DNA from: VRUE01 sp963703335
GTDB lineage: Bacteria; Actinomycetota; Thermoleophilia; Solirubrobacterales; 70-9
DNA: 64,000 nucleotides
Assembly: GCA_963703335.1 (NCBI GenBank)
Contig: OY969812.1
Coordinates: 1,736,001-1,800,000 of the forward strand
Direction: 5' to 3'
Shown: positions 8,532-17,118 of the stretch, piece by piece
Position numbering within the stretch: position 1 is the first letter of the stretch
Layout of the letters: each line of letters opens with the position of its first letter
Position numbers and translations under genes: made by a program
Notes under the pieces: generated by a model
Seen by the model: the letters and a program-made list of their open reading frames with translations, nothing else
Told to the model about the DNA's origin: nothing
The model's database searches: none

Positions 8532-9241
8532 GGCGCCAGCTCGCGCATCCAGTTGGCGAACTGGCGCGGCGGCGCGCGCAGCGGCTCGGGACGCAGCCGT
8601 GCCAGGCCGAGCGGGTAGAGCGTTCCCCAGTGGATCGGCACCACCGCCCGCGGCGAGAGCAGCGCCGCGGCTCGCGCCGCCCGCTCGGGGTCGAGGTGCC
8701 CGGCGCCGATGCTCGTGCCCCATCCCCCGATCGGCAGCAGAGCGAGGTCGAGCTCTCCGGCGCCGATCTCCTCTATGCCGTCGAAGAGGTCGGTGTCGCC
8801 GGCGAAGTAGATCCGCCGCTCGCCGCTTATCTCGAACCCGACCGCCCGCGAGGCCCGCTCGAGCCGCCGGCCGCCGGCTGGGTGGTTCGCCTCGGTGGCG
8901 GTGACGCGGACCCCGCCGACGGCGCCGGAGTCGCCCGGGGCTAGCTCGCGGATGTCGCCGAAGCCGAGCCGCGCGAGGAAGTCCCCCGCTCCCGGTGGGG
9001 CGAGCACCGGAACCGTCCTGCTCAGCCGCCGCAGCGAGGGCACGTCGGCATGGTCGTGGTGCAGGTGGGAGATCAGCACCGCGTCGACGTCCTCAGCCAG
9101 TCCCGGGTCGGGCGGCGCCCCGTGGCGGCGCAACGGGCCGACCCGGCGCCGCAACACCGGATCGGTGAGCAGACGGACGCCGTTCATCTCGACCAGGACG
9201 GTTGCGTGGCCGACGTAGGTGATCCGAACCGCCTCGGTCAT
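8480..9241 (-). CDS. MBL-fold metal-dependent hydrolase
   Basis: 253 residues. The metallo-beta-lactamase signature ISHLHHDHAD gives H59, H61, D63 and H64. Further ligands are likely in TATEANHPAGG, YFAGDTDLF and VPIHWGT. The TYVGHATVLVEMNGVRLLTDPVL start is typical of the UlaG/RomA-like (L-ascorbate lactonase or NAPE-PLD-like) branch. These cytosolic enzymes cleave lactones, phosphodiesters or phospholipid derivatives. The gene overlaps the phosphodiesterase gene tail to tail. The substrate is unassigned, though a lipid-phosphodiester role would fit the neighbours. Confidence 0.85.
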   Translation of the reverse strand: MTEAVRITYVGHATVLVEMNGVRLLTDPVLRRRVGPLRRHGAPPDPGLAEDVDAVLISHLHHDHADVPSLRRLSRTVPVLAPPGAGDFLARLGFGDIRELAPGDSGAVGGVRVTATEANHPAGGRRLERASRAVGFEISGERRIYFAGDTDLFDGIEEIGAGELDLALLPIGGWGTSIGAGHLDPERAARAAALLSPRAVVPIHWGTLYPLGLARLRPEPLRAPPRQFANWMRELAPQSELRVLAPGEATSLA

Positions 9242-9292
9242 CGCGCCGCTCCGCGGCCGTGTCGGCGCCGCCGCGTATCGTCAGGAGCTCCG

Positions 9293-10483
9293 ATGACTCC
9301 GAGGCGCGCGATCCGAGGGCGGCTGTGGCGGGCCGGCCGCGAGAGCGAGCCTCCCGAGGAAGAAGTGATCGAGATCGATCCCGCCGAGCTGAGCGGGATG
9401 TTCTCGGCGCCTGCCTGGCTGCGCGACCTCGGCTTCAGCGCCTGGCTGCTGGTCGGGGTGGGCGCGGCGCTGGTCGGGGCGATCTTCCTGCTGGCGCAGA
9501 CGCAGACGATCGTGATGCCGGTAGTGACGGCGGCGATCATCGCCTCGGTCACCGTGCCGATGGTCGACTGGCTGAAGCGGCACGGGGTGCCGAGGGGAGC
9601 CAGTGCGGTGCTCGTCTTCCTCGGGATCGTCCTGATTGGCGTCGGCGTCGGCGTCATCGTCATGAGCGGCATCGCCAGCCAGGCTGACAGCCTCAGTCAG
9701 AGGCTCCACTCCGGGGCGGACGAGATCCAGTCCTGGCTCCAGGGCCTGGGCGTCGGTTCCTCCACAGCCAGCGACGCGAACGAGGAGGCGAGCGCCTCGA
9801 TCAGCGCCGGCTTCAGGGCTCTGACCGACGGCCTCCTCGGCGGAGTCGACAAGCTGGCCTCGCTGGCCGTTTTCCTCTCCTTCGCTGCAATCAGCCTCTT
9901 CTTCATGCTCAAGGACGCGCCCACACTCGGCAGGTTCGTCGAGCGCCACCTCGGCATGCCGGTCCCGGTCGCCCGCACCGTGATGGGGCAGGTGTCCCGC
10001 TCCCTGCGCGGCTACTTCGTCGGCGTCACGATCGTCGCCGCCTGGAGCGCGCTGCTGGTCGGTGCCGGGGCGCTGCTGCTCGGGGTGCCGCTGCCGGGGA
10101 CGATCGCCGTCGTCACCTTCCTCGGCGGCTACGTGCCCTATCTCGGTGCTTGGGCAGCGGGCGCGTTCGCGGTCCTGATCGCCCTGGGCGGCCAGGGCCC
10201 CGAGGCGGCGCTGGCGATCGCCGTAATAGTCCTCCTCGCCAACGGCGTGCTCCAGCAGCTGGTGCAGCCGATCGCCTACGGCGCCGCTCTCGACCTCCAC
10301 CCCCTGGCGGTCCTGATCGCCACCATCGCCGGTGGCTGCCTCTTCGGCACCATCGGCCTCATCCTCGCCGCCCCCCTCGTCTCCGCAGCAGTAAGGATTT
10401 CCGCCGAGCTCACCGCCTCCCGCTCGTCGGCAGAGCGAGGCGAGCCGGGGCCGGCCCACCCCGCCACCGAGCAAAGCCCATGA
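9293..10483 (+). CDS. AI-2E family transporter
   Basis: 396 residues from ATG 9293, which has an AGGAG site 6 bases upstream; open frame further upstream is antisense to the MBL gene and not protein-like. A cytoplasmic Glu-rich head (EPPEEEVIEIDPAEL) is followed by about eight helices with the family arrangement: paired helices, a long extramembrane helix (residues ~120-180), then FLGGYVPYLGAWAAG and the QQLVQPIAYG motif near the end. Relatives export autoinducer-2 or act as Na+/H+ antiporters, and most are uncharacterised. The stop overlaps the start of the next transporter. Confidence 0.85.
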   Translation: MTPRRAIRGRLWRAGRESEPPEEEVIEIDPAELSGMFSAPAWLRDLGFSAWLLVGVGAALVGAIFLLAQTQTIVMPVVTAAIIASVTVPMVDWLKRHGVPRGASAVLVFLGIVLIGVGVGVIVMSGIASQADSLSQRLHSGADEIQSWLQGLGVGSSTASDANEEASASISAGFRALTDGLLGGVDKLASLAVFLSFAAISLFFMLKDAPTLGRFVERHLGMPVPVARTVMGQVSRSLRGYFVGVTIVAAWSALLVGAGALLLGVPLPGTIAVVTFLGGYVPYLGAWAAGAFAVLIALGGQGPEAALAIAVIVLLANGVLQQLVQPIAYGAALDLHPLAVLIATIAGGCLFGTIGLILAAPLVSAAVRISAELTASRSSAERGEPGPAHPATEQSP

Positions 10484-12078
10484 CGCGGGCGGTGGGCGCC
10501 ACCGCCCCGGAGGAGGGAGACGGCAGCACGCGGCTAGCCTTCGTGCTCGCGATGGCGATGTTCGTGCTCGTCGTCGACACCTCGTTGATGAACGTCTCGA
10601 TCTCGGCCGTGGTCGGGGATCTCGATACGACCGTCAGCGGCGTCCAGTCGGCAATCGCGCTGGAGGCTCTGGTCTCCGCGGCGTTCATCCTGATCAGCAG
10701 CAAGATCGGCGACCTGATCGGGCGAAAGCGCGCATTTGTGCTGGGCCTGCTGGGCTATGCGACCGGCGCCCTGGCGATGACGCTGGCGCAGGGCCTCGGC
10801 GTGATCATCGTTTTCTGGGCGATCGTCGGCGGCCTGGGCGCTTCCTTGTTGCTGCCCGCAATGCAGTCGCTGATCCGTGGGAACTTCGAGGGTAGGGCGC
10901 AGAAGAAGGCGTATGCCTTGGTGGGCGCGTCGGCGGCCGTTGCGGCGGCGGTTGGGCCACTTCTTGGCGGCTTCGTGACGACCTTCCTCTCATGGCGGGT
11001 CGGCTTCTTCCTCGAGCTGGTTGTGATCGCGGTCGTCCTGCTCAACATCAAGCTCGTCCGCGACGTGCCTTACACCGGCTCCCGCCAAATCGATGGAACG
11101 GGGGCCGCTTTCTCGGTCATCGGCATGGGCGGCGTGGTCCTGGGGATTTTGGTCTGGCAGGAGGGGGGCGAGTTCGTCGGGCTGACCATCACAGTTGGTG
11201 CGCTCGCGCTCTGGGCGTTGGCCCGTTGGCTGGTGCGGCGTCACCGCGAAGGAAAGGCGACCCTGCTTGACCCAGACCTCTTCCGGCACCCCAACTTCAG
11301 GATCGGAATCTCCCAGCAGGCGCTCCAGAACATCACCCTGGGCGGTGCGATGATCGCGCTGCCGATCTTTCTCCAGATTTCGCTCGAATACAACGCGCTG
11401 GAGACCGGCCTGACCCTCGCTCCGCTCTCTCTGACCATGTTTGGGGCAGCGATTCTCGCGGGGCGGAGGGCCGGGGATCGCCGCCCCGCTTCGATCATCC
11501 GCTTCGGCTTCGCGCTCAGCACCCTCGGCATGGCCTTGCTCGGCCTGATCGTGCCCAAGGTGAGCTCCGGCTGGTATCTGGTCATCCCTCTGGCGCTGGC
11601 CGGAGCCGGACTGGGGCTGCTGGTGTCCCAGCTCAACAACTACACGCTCGCCCCGATCGACGAAGAGCGGATCAGCGAGGCGGCCGGGGTGAACTCGGCG
11701 GCGGGGTCCTTCGGGCTCTCGTTCGGACTGGCGATGGCCGGGGGCGTGCTGTTGGCGGTTCTCTCGCTCAGCTTCACCAACATGACCGAAGCGAGCACCG
11801 TGATCCCGGCGAACCAGCAGCAGCAGATCGCGGACAAGCTCGACGAGGACGCGGAAGTGACGAGCAATGCGAAACTCGAACAGCTGCTCGCCGAAGAGCC
11901 AGAGGCGGTTCAGGATGAAGTCCTCCGCATCAACACGGATGCGACGAACCGCTCCCTGCAGGTGGCTCTGTTGGTTCCGATCATCGCCAGCCTGATCGGG
12001 CTCTTCAATTCCTCTCGGATGATGCGGCTGCGGGAAATCGAGCCGCGCACCTCGATCGAGGCGGCGACGTTGGGCTAG
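10480..12078 (+). CDS. MFS transporter, DHA2-type (14 helices)
   Basis: 532 residues from the ATG overlapping the previous TGA. Motifs of drug:H+ antiporters are seen: LDTTVSGVQSAIALEALVSA (helix 2), SKIGDLIGRKRAF (motif A) and AVGPLLGGFVTTFLSWRVGF (motif C, characteristic of antiporters). A long soluble segment near the C-terminus (about residues 445-495, Gln/Glu-rich: QQQQIADKLDEDAEV) lies between the last helices. It probably extrudes a lipophilic compound using the proton gradient. The 3' end overlaps the SulP gene by four bases (CTAG serving both stops). Confidence 0.88.
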   Translation: MTRAVGATAPEEGDGSTRLAFVLAMAMFVLVVDTSLMNVSISAVVGDLDTTVSGVQSAIALEALVSAAFILISSKIGDLIGRKRAFVLGLLGYATGALAMTLAQGLGVIIVFWAIVGGLGASLLLPAMQSLIRGNFEGRAQKKAYALVGASAAVAAAVGPLLGGFVTTFLSWRVGFFLELVVIAVVLLNIKLVRDVPYTGSRQIDGTGAAFSVIGMGGVVLGILVWQEGGEFVGLTITVGALALWALARWLVRRHREGKATLLDPDLFRHPNFRIGISQQALQNITLGGAMIALPIFLQISLEYNALETGLTLAPLSLTMFGAAILAGRRAGDRRPASIIRFGFALSTLGMALLGLIVPKVSSGWYLVIPLALAGAGLGLLVSQLNNYTLAPIDEERISEAAGVNSAAGSFGLSFGLAMAGGVLLAVLSLSFTNMTEASTVIPANQQQQIADKLDEDAEVTSNAKLEQLLAEEPEAVQDEVLRINTDATNRSLQVALLVPIIASLIGLFNSSRMMRLREIEPRTSIEAATLG

Positions 12079-13856
12079 CCTCTTCCGGCGCCGCCCTCCA
12101 ATCGAATCGCAGCGATGGTCGCCTCGATGGAGGGATAGAAGTGATCTTTGTCGAGCGTGTCCATCAGCCCGTAGCGCAGAGTCAGCTCTTTGAGGCGGTC
12201 GCGCAGCTCGACGAAGGCGAGGTGTATTCCCGACGCGTTCAACTCGCGGTCGAGCTGCTCGAGCATCTCCGCCGCGGTCACGTCAACGTCGGTGATGGCC
12301 TCACACTGCAGGACGATCCAATCAGGCTCGCGCTCGCGCGCAAGCCGCCTGATCTCGTCGCGAAATCTTCCCGCGTTGGCGAAGAACAGCGGCGCCTCCC
12401 AGCGGTAGACGACAACGCCCGGGACCTCCTTGGCGTCGGGGTAGGCGGTGACGTCGTGCCATCCCTCCGTTCCCTCGGGGCGTCCCAGAACCGCACCATG
12501 CGGCCACCAGTTGCGACGAAAGAAGAGGATGATCGCCAGCAGGACCGCAACCACGATTCCCTGCAGGACGCCGAGGAGCACGACCCCGGCGGTGGCCACC
12601 AGGGACACGCCGAGCGCGCTTCTGCGCATCTCGTAGTAGCGGCGCAGCAGGGGCAGGTTCATCAGCGATATCGCCGCGGCGATTACCACCGCCGCGAGCG
12701 CCGCTTGCGGTAGGTCGGCGAGCAGTGAGTTGAGGAAGAGAAGGAGAGCCGCGACCAGTCCGGCCCCGACCAGTCCGGCCAGCTGGGTCTTCGCCCCCGA
12801 CTGCTCGGCGACGGCGGTCCTCGAGCCGCTCGTCGAGACCGCGAACCCCTGAAAGAAGCCGGCCGCCACGTTCGCCGCCCCGACGCCGATCATCTCCTGA
12901 TCGGGCTTGACCTCTTCTCCGCGCCGGGCCGCGAAGCTGGTCGCGGTCGCGATCGTGTCGGTCAGCGACACCAGGGTGATGCCAAGGGCCGCCAGAAGCA
13001 GCGCCGGGACGTCGCCGGCGTCCGTCCAGGGGAGTCCCGGGGTCGGCACTCCCTGGGGCAGGGACCCGACCGTCGCGACCCCGTGGTCGGCCAGGCCAAG
13101 GGCCGCCGAGACGACGGTGGCCGCCACGACTCCCACGAGGATCGCCGGCAGACGCTTGCTGAAGATCGGCAGCAGGAGCAGGATGCCGAGGACCGCGAGC
13201 CCGAGCACGAGCGTGGTGGTGTGCGTCTGACCGAGACCTTCCACGAACGCCTTCACCTCGCTGAGGAACGAGTCGGCGTCGGTCGAGAACCCAAACAGCT
13301 TCGGTAGCTGTCCGACGATGATCGTGATCCCGAGGCCGTTCATGTAGCCGACCTGCACCTCCTTCGAGAGCAGGTCGGCGACGAACCCGAGCTTGCCGAG
13401 GCCGAGCCCGATCTCGATCAGGCCGACGAAGATCGCGAGCATGCCCGCCAGAACGATCGCCGACCCCGGGTCTCCGACGACCAGCAGGGGCGTGATTGAA
13501 GCGAGGATCAGGGGCGAGATCGAAGAGTCGGGGCCGAGCACCAGGACCCGTGAAGGCCCGAAGAGGGCGTAGCCCACCAGGCAGGCGATCGTCGTGTAGA
13601 GGCCCGTGACCGCCGGCAGGCCGGCAAGCTCTGCGTAGGCCATTCCCTGCGGCACCAGGATCGCGGCCAGCACGACTCCCGCCACCAGATCAGGTCGAGC
13701 GGATCGGCCGGGGTACTGTTGGATGAGTTCGACCCCGGGCACCCAGCGTTGTAGACGGCCGGAGCGGTCAAGTTGCCTTCCTGAATCCACGGATCCGCTC
13801 CTCTGCATAGCTGTCCCGTTCGTTGGTGCCCCCCGAGAAGGGACGATTATGCGCAT
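12075..13856 (-). CDS. SulP-family anion transporter with C-terminal STAS domain
   Basis: 593 residues. The N-terminal segment contains the SulP signature GVVLAAILVPQGMAYAELAGLP with many following helices. The cytoplasmic C-terminus (about 440-575) is a STAS domain with the IVLQCEAITDVDVTAAEML strand-loop-helix. Relatives carry sulfate, bicarbonate or other anions. ATG 13856 has an AAGGAAG site; an internal Met at 13808 is an alternative. Whether sulfate or bicarbonate is carried cannot be decided from the sequence; no carbonic anhydrase is adjacent. Confidence 0.88.
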   Translation of the reverse strand: MRIIVPSRGAPTNGTAMQRSGSVDSGRQLDRSGRLQRWVPGVELIQQYPGRSARPDLVAGVVLAAILVPQGMAYAELAGLPAVTGLYTTIACLVGYALFGPSRVLVLGPDSSISPLILASITPLLVVGDPGSAIVLAGMLAIFVGLIEIGLGLGKLGFVADLLSKEVQVGYMNGLGITIIVGQLPKLFGFSTDADSFLSEVKAFVEGLGQTHTTTLVLGLAVLGILLLLPIFSKRLPAILVGVVAATVVSAALGLADHGVATVGSLPQGVPTPGLPWTDAGDVPALLLAALGITLVSLTDTIATATSFAARRGEEVKPDQEMIGVGAANVAAGFFQGFAVSTSGSRTAVAEQSGAKTQLAGLVGAGLVAALLLFLNSLLADLPQAALAAVVIAAAISLMNLPLLRRYYEMRRSALGVSLVATAGVVLLGVLQGIVVAVLLAIILFFRRNWWPHGAVLGRPEGTEGWHDVTAYPDAKEVPGVVVYRWEAPLFFANAGRFRDEIRRLAREREPDWIVLQCEAITDVDVTAAEMLEQLDRELNASGIHLAFVELRDRLKELTLRYGLMDTLDKDHFYPSIEATIAAIRLEGGAGRG

Positions 13857-13955
13857 CTTCCTTTACTTGTCCCTAGAGGCGAATAGAGTGATCAGGGCAA
13901 GCAGTCGCAAAGCTGCCGGCTCGGAATGAGAAACGGAGCTTGGAAGGAGATTCCA

Positions 13956-14366
13956 GTGGAGGCTAGTCAGAGTTCGAGGCGACCTGTCGGGAGCGAAAAT
14001 TCCACCTGGATCGCGTTCGCCGGGGTAATGATGATCATCCTCGGAAGCCTGGATGTGATCTGGGGGCTGGCGGCAATCCTCAACGACGAAGTGGTCGTGG
14101 TTGGCGGTCACGGCGCCTTGATCTTCGACCTCACCACCTGGGGCTGGGTTCAGCTGATCATCGGCGCCGTCGTCGGGCTCACGGGCCTCGGCCTGATCGT
14201 CGGCAACGAAGTGGCTCGCGTCCTAGGAATCTTCCTCTTGGCGATCAACGCAGTTCTGCAGGTCGTCTGGTTCCCGGCGGCCCCGCTATGGGCGTTCCTG
14301 ATGATCATCCTCGACGTTGTGATCATCTACCAGCTGACCGTCAACTGGACTGAGAAGGAGGTATGA
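13956..14366 (+). CDS. DUF7144-like four-helix membrane protein
   Basis: About 136 residues. I place the start at GTG 13956 because an AAGGAGA site sits 5 bases before it; an in-frame ATG at 13926 has no such site. The protein has four hydrophobic helices with an intervening WGLAAILNDEVVVVG loop, matching small actinobacterial membrane proteins of the DUF7144 type. No function is known. It overlaps the SHOCT-domain gene by four bases (ATGA). Confidence 0.65.
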   Translation: MEASQSSRRPVGSENSTWIAFAGVMMIILGSLDVIWGLAAILNDEVVVVGGHGALIFDLTTWGWVQLIIGAVVGLTGLGLIVGNEVARVLGIFLLAINAVLQVVWFPAAPLWAFLMIILDVVIIYQLTVNWTEKEV

Positions 14367-14761
14367 CGGTGTTGCTCGCAGACATCAGCTTCGGCGAAGG
14401 ACTGCTCTTCATCTTTGAGTTCTTTCTGCTCTTCGCCTGGATCTGGATTCTCATCTCGATCATCTCGGATCTCTTTCGCGACCATGAGCTGTCGGGCGTG
14501 GCGAAGGCCGTTTGGGTGTTCTTCTTGGTCTTCCTGCCGTTCCTCGGGGTGCTGCTCTATCTGATCGTTCGTGGCAACGGTATGCGCGACCGCACGATCA
14601 AGGCCCAGGTAGATGCCAAGAAAGAGTTCGACAGCTACGTTCGAGAGCAGGCCCAGGCCGGCTCCCCCGCCGACGAGCTCCACAAGCTCGCCGAGTTGAA
14701 AGACAAGGGAACGCTTTCGGCTGAGGAGTTCGATCAGGCGAAGGCCAAGTTGCTGGGCTGA
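14363..14761 (+). CDS. Membrane protein with PLDc-N-like helices and C-terminal SHOCT domain
   Basis: 132 residues. Two hydrophobic helices (about 11-38 and 48-68) are separated by DLFRDHELSGVAKAVW, the pattern of the phospholipase-D-nuclease N-terminal membrane domain. A SHOCT domain follows at the end: ELHKLAELKDKGTLSAEEFD then QAKAKLLG. SHOCT modules are short oligomerisation or recruitment helices. The start ATG has a strong AAGGAGG site and overlaps the upstream stop. It probably works with the DUF7144-like protein; no reaction is known. Confidence 0.78.
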   Translation: MTVLLADISFGEGLLFIFEFFLLFAWIWILISIISDLFRDHELSGVAKAVWVFFLVFLPFLGVLLYLIVRGNGMRDRTIKAQVDAKKEFDSYVREQAQAGSPADELHKLAELKDKGTLSAEEFDQAKAKLLG

Positions 14762-14791
14762 GGGCCCCCCGAAGAGCTACCCCAGGAAAGC

Positions 14792-14820
14792 GCATGGATT
14801 CGGCGAATCCGTCTCCATGC
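14792..14820 (+). promoter_or_regulatory. Inverted repeat covering the K+ channel start codon (copy 1)
   Basis: Arms GCATGGA (14792-14798) and TCCATGC (14814-14820) pair; the start codon ATG 14817-14819 lies in the right arm. A competing inner hairpin GGATTCG/CGAATCC also exists. The same arrangement with a few base changes is conserved in the second channel gene at 36871. An RNA fold that masks initiation is an inference. Confidence 0.35.
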
Positions 14821-15197
14821 TCCCCTTGGCTCTCGCGTTCCGGGGACTCGCACGGGCGATCGTCGCGGTTTGGCGTGACCCCGAAACCAAGGCGCTGCCG
14901 TTCGTCGCCGCCGCCCTCGTTCTCACGGGGGCAATCTTCTACTGGCGCTTCGAGGACTGGACCATCATCGAGGCGCTCTACTTCTCGATCGTCACCCTGA
15001 CGACCGTGGGCTATGGAGACCTTGCCCCGACCACTGCCGGCACCCAGATCTTTACGATCTTCTACATCCTGACCGGGATCGGGGTGTTCGTCGCACTGCT
15101 GGCTTCGATCGCACAGCAGTACATCGCGCAGAAGAACGAACGCACTTCGGCCCGAGAACGTCTGAGCGCCCGCCGAGGTAGCGGCCAAGCCGACTGA
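14817..15197 (+). CDS. Two-helix potassium channel subunit (copy 1)
   Basis: 126 residues. Helix 1 (about 28-44), pore helix and selectivity filter TLTTVGYGDLAPTT (the TVGYGD signature of K+ channels), then helix 2 (residues ~78-98) and a short basic/amphipathic tail QQYIAQKNERTSARERLSAR. There is no RCK/TrkA_N regulatory domain in the protein, so it is a minimal KcsA-like pore that would assemble as a tetramer. A nearly identical paralogue (about eight differences in 126 residues) lies at 36896-37276. Confidence 0.88.
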   Translation: MLPLALAFRGLARAIVAVWRDPETKALPFVAAALVLTGAIFYWRFEDWTIIEALYFSIVTLTTVGYGDLAPTTAGTQIFTIFYILTGIGVFVALLASIAQQYIAQKNERTSARERLSARRGSGQAD

Positions 15198-15225
15198 TCA
15201 GCGTCGTGCCCCGGGGCGTTTGCGC

Positions 15226-15254
15226 GCCGCCGAGTAAGCGGGGCGGCTGCTTTT
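15226..15254 (+). terminator. Possible terminator after K+ channel gene
   Basis: Arms GCCGCC (15226-15231) and GGCGGC (15242-15247) form a six-pair GC stem, followed by TGCTTTT. It sits 29 bases after the channel stop codon. A second inverted repeat, GCTTTTC/GAAAAGC (15249-15255 and 15271-15277), overlaps its tail and could alternatively be a control site for glyA. Confidence 0.4.
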
Positions 15255-15306
15255 CTGGATTTATGGCCTCGAAAAGCATACGCAGCCATCAAGGGTGCCG
15301 CGTAGG

Positions 15307-16752
15307 ATGAGCGCCATGGTGCCCGAGACCATCCGCGATGCTTCCACGGCCAGCCAGGCCTTCAAGTCCGCACTTGAGGTGGTCGGCGGTGTGGCGCCGG
15401 AGGTGGCCGCCGCGATCCGCAGCGAACTTGAGGATCAGCGGCACGCGTTGAAGCTGATCGCGAGCGAGAACTACAGCTCGCCGGCCGTCCAGCTGGCGAT
15501 GGGCCAGTGGATGACTGATAAGTACGCCGAGGGCGCCACGGGCAAGCGCTGGTACGCGGGCTGCGAGAACGTCGACACGGTCGAGGGCGCCGCCGCATCG
15601 CTGGCTCAGGAGCTTTTCGGGGCCGACCATGCGTACGTGCAGCCGCACAGCGGCGCCGACGCCAACCTCGTCGCCTTCTCGGCGATCCTCGCCGAGCGCG
15701 TCGAGAAGCCGTACCTCGAAGAGCAGGGCGTGCGGGACTCCCGGCTCCTTTCCGAGGAGCAGTGGGAGGAGCTGCGCCAACGCCTCGTCAACCAGCGCAT
15801 GCTCGCGATGGAGCTGACTTCCGGCGGCCACCTGACGCATGGCATGCGGGCGAACCTGTCCGCCAAACTCTTCGAGATCGTTCCCTACGGGGTGGATCCG
15901 GAGTCGGGCCTGATCGACTACGACCGAGTGCGCGAGCTGGCGCTGGAGACCCGCCCGCTGCTGATTCTCGCGGGCCACAGTTCCTACCCGCGCAAGATCG
16001 ACTTCCGCCGCTTCCGCGAGATCGCGGATGAGGTCGGCGCTGTGTTCATGGTCGACATGGCCCACTTCGCGGGCCTTGTCGCCGGCGGCGTCTTCGAGGG
16101 CGAGTTCGACCCCGTTCCGTACGCGCACATTGTGACCTCGACGACGCACAAGACGCTGCGCGGCCCGCGCGGTGGTCTCGTGCTGTGCACGAGCGAGTTC
16201 GCGGACGCCGTCGACCGCGGCTGCCCGATGATCCTCGGAGGCCCGCTGCCCCACGTCATGGCGGCGAAGGCCGTCGCGTTCCACGAAGCGCTTGCACCGG
16301 AGTTCCGCGACTACGCGGCGGCGATCGTCGAAAATGCGCGCGCGCTGGCCGAGGCGCTCGTGGCCGGCAGTGAGGTGCTGCAGACCGGCGGCACCGAAAA
16401 CCATCTGCTGCTCGTGGATGTGCGCCAGCATGGCCTCAACGGTCGACAGGCGGAGGCGGCCCTGCGCGAGTGCAACATCGTGCTCAATCGCAACGTGCTG
16501 CCGTACGACCCGAACGGCCCGTGGTTCACCAGCGGCATCCGGCTCGGGACCGCGGCTCTGACTACCCGCGGCTTTGGCGAAGTCGAGATGGGCCGAATCG
16601 CCGAGCTGATCTCCACCGTCCTCGGGGCGGCAGGGCCGATCGAGGACGTCCGCGGGAAGCCGGAGCTCCCGCAGGCGTTGGTCGACGAAGTGCGTGCCAC
16701 CGTCGAGGAGCTGACGGAGGCGTATCCGCTGTATCCCGGCCTCGTCGTCTGA
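15307..16752 (+). CDS. glyA: Serine hydroxymethyltransferase
   Basis: About 481 residues. A PLP-dependent fold-type I enzyme converting serine and tetrahydrofolate to glycine and 5,10-methylene-THF. Seen: the opening LKLIASENYSSPAV, the YAEG..GKRWYAGCENVD region, and the PLP lysine K282 in STTHKTLRGPRGG. Compared with the ~420-residue E. coli type it has an insertion of roughly 45 residues after the HSGADANLVAF region (EKPYLEEQGVRDSRLLSEEQ...), a longer form seen in some high-GC lineages. Starts at 15295 (GTG), 15307 and 15316 are all possible. The composite island begins just downstream. Confidence 0.93.
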   Translation: MSAMVPETIRDASTASQAFKSALEVVGGVAPEVAAAIRSELEDQRHALKLIASENYSSPAVQLAMGQWMTDKYAEGATGKRWYAGCENVDTVEGAAASLAQELFGADHAYVQPHSGADANLVAFSAILAERVEKPYLEEQGVRDSRLLSEEQWEELRQRLVNQRMLAMELTSGGHLTHGMRANLSAKLFEIVPYGVDPESGLIDYDRVRELALETRPLLILAGHSSYPRKIDFRRFREIADEVGAVFMVDMAHFAGLVAGGVFEGEFDPVPYAHIVTSTTHKTLRGPRGGLVLCTSEFADAVDRGCPMILGGPLPHVMAAKAVAFHEALAPEFRDYAAAIVENARALAEALVAGSEVLQTGGTENHLLLVDVRQHGLNGRQAEAALRECNIVLNRNVLPYDPNGPWFTSGIRLGTAALTTRGFGEVEMGRIAELISTVLGAAGPIEDVRGKPELPQALVDEVRATVEELTEAYPLYPGLVV

Positions 16753-16778
16753 CCCGCGGTGCGGAACGAGATGGGGGC

Positions 16779-16830
16779 AACCGGCCAGAAAAGTCCTGGA
16801 AGGAATGCTCGCGCGAGGCGCTGGCCGGTT
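16779..16830. repeat. Long inverted repeat downstream of glyA
   Basis: Perfect ten-base arms AACCGGCCAG (16779-16788) and CTGGCCGGTT (16821-16830) enclose 32 bases. It lies 27 bases after the glyA stop and could act as a terminator or mark an element end; there is no T-run. Confidence 0.4.
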
Positions 16831-16893
16831 CGGCTCGCAGGTCGCGGCCTCCAGCGCCCGCTGTCAGCTCACCTGTGCAGGAGCTTCTGGCGA

Positions 16894-16935
16894 TGGAGAT
16901 AGGCGGATTCGAACCGCCGACCTCCTGGGTGCGAT
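16894..16935 (-). repeat. tRNA 3'-half att-like repeat, copy A
   Basis: Read on the minus strand, this 42-base unit is the 3' half of a tRNA: anticodon loop ATCGCAC, stem, variable loop AGGTC, T arm GGCGG-TTCGAAT-CCGCC and acceptor strand ending in the discriminator A. The anticodon would be CGC (alanine). The sequence before the anticodon loop cannot form the tRNA 5' half, so it is not a functional tRNA gene. Identity to the other copies stops at the 5' edge of the anticodon loop, the usual crossover point for tRNA-targeting tyrosine integrases. One acceptor base differs (GAGAT for GAGCT). Confidence 0.75.
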
Positions 16936-16964
16936 CCAAGTCGGTCGTGCAGCTGCAGGGAGTC

Positions 16965-16988
16965 GGGCACTCCTGGCGAGAAGTGCCC
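16965..16988. repeat. Conserved hairpin motif next to att copy A
   Basis: Arms GGGCACTCCT and AGAAGTGCCC around a GGCG loop with one mismatch. It belongs to a five-member set (also 19241, 25083, 33148, 36800) in which four of five members follow a tRNA fragment by 29-123 bases. The 16753-17118 gap holds this hairpin, the att copy and the inverted repeat, but no gene. Confidence 0.65.
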
Positions 16989-17118
16989 GAAATTTGCCCA
17001 AGACGGCTGGAACGCCATTGCCGCGCCTCCCAAGGAAGCTTTGGTTGCATATCGGCTATCCCAAGGAAAACGCCTAAACCTTTGGTAACGTCGCGTCGAT
17101 CCCAAGGATCCCAGGGAC

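Noticed and set aside
6540..8723. 727-codon open frame on the minus strand
   Set aside because: It is antisense to the holin-phosphodiesterase gene; the protein is Arg/Ala/Gly-rich without motifs, a GC-bias artefact.
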